Below, one piece after another: positions 59,166 to 64,000 of a DNA stretch of 64,000 nucleotides. The position numbers and the translations under genes are program-made. The DNA lies in NCBI RefSeq assembly GCF_001039355.2, contig NW_019775850.1:126327-190326 (forward strand), given 5' to 3'. The notes under the pieces are model-generated. The model saw nothing but the letters and a program-made list of their open reading frames with translations. It was not told the DNA's origin and ran no database searches. The first letter of the stretch is position 1, and every line of letters starts with the position of its first letter. Origin of the DNA: Lingula anatina. Lineage: Eukaryota > Brachiopoda > Lingulata > Lingulida > Lingulidae.

Positions 59166-64000
<4,835 letters not shown>

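Overview
This is eukaryotic, animal DNA: AT-rich, intron-dense genes with GT-AG introns, many microsatellites, and single-N contig joins. The gene content (ribosomal protein uL30, ciliary DRC1, a PRDM zinc-finger protein, SDR16C dehydrogenases) and signs of high heterozygosity suggest a marine invertebrate, possibly a mollusc. The phylum is an inference.

Layout. 1-3408 (+): 3' half of an SDR16C-type retinol/steroid dehydrogenase with three phase-compatible alternative last exons. 5511-8995 (-): C2H2 array and C-terminus of a PRDM10-like protein; its zinc-knuckle exon lies at 13680-13764. The two parts are separated by a block (9028-13506) bounded by single Ns. That block and the contiguous stretch 17270-24480 hold a same-strand array of an unrecognised multi-pass membrane protein family. 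Five copies are seen: A, a C-terminal fragment; B, a pseudogene with two stops; C, frameshifted; D, intact at 756 aa; and E, a C-terminal fragment after another N join. The 3' ends of D and E, with about 2.8 kb of downstream DNA, are near-duplicates and look like uncollapsed haplotypes or a recent tandem duplication.

30778-37560 (-): a complete eight-exon SDR16C paralogue that has lost the cofactor and catalytic motifs (pseudoenzyme). It is head-to-head with RPL7 (37648-41059, +), with 87 bp between the start codons. RPL7 converges on a ten-exon, 657-aa, seven-transmembrane protein (43129-51376, -), possibly of the gustatory-receptor-like/7TMIC superfamily. 52691-53014 (-): a small single FN3-domain protein. 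53.1-58.6 kb has no convincing gene but holds a 79-bp minisatellite. 59166-63700 (-): the C-terminal eleven exons of DRC1, running off the window.

Non-genic signals include a ~215-250 bp palindromic MITE-like family (four or five copies), a 222-bp near-perfect foldback in RPL7 intron 3, a second short inverted-repeat element, and polypyrimidine microsatellites placed directly after 5' splice sites. Exon models were built by eye from splice sites and phase continuity; no search could be run.
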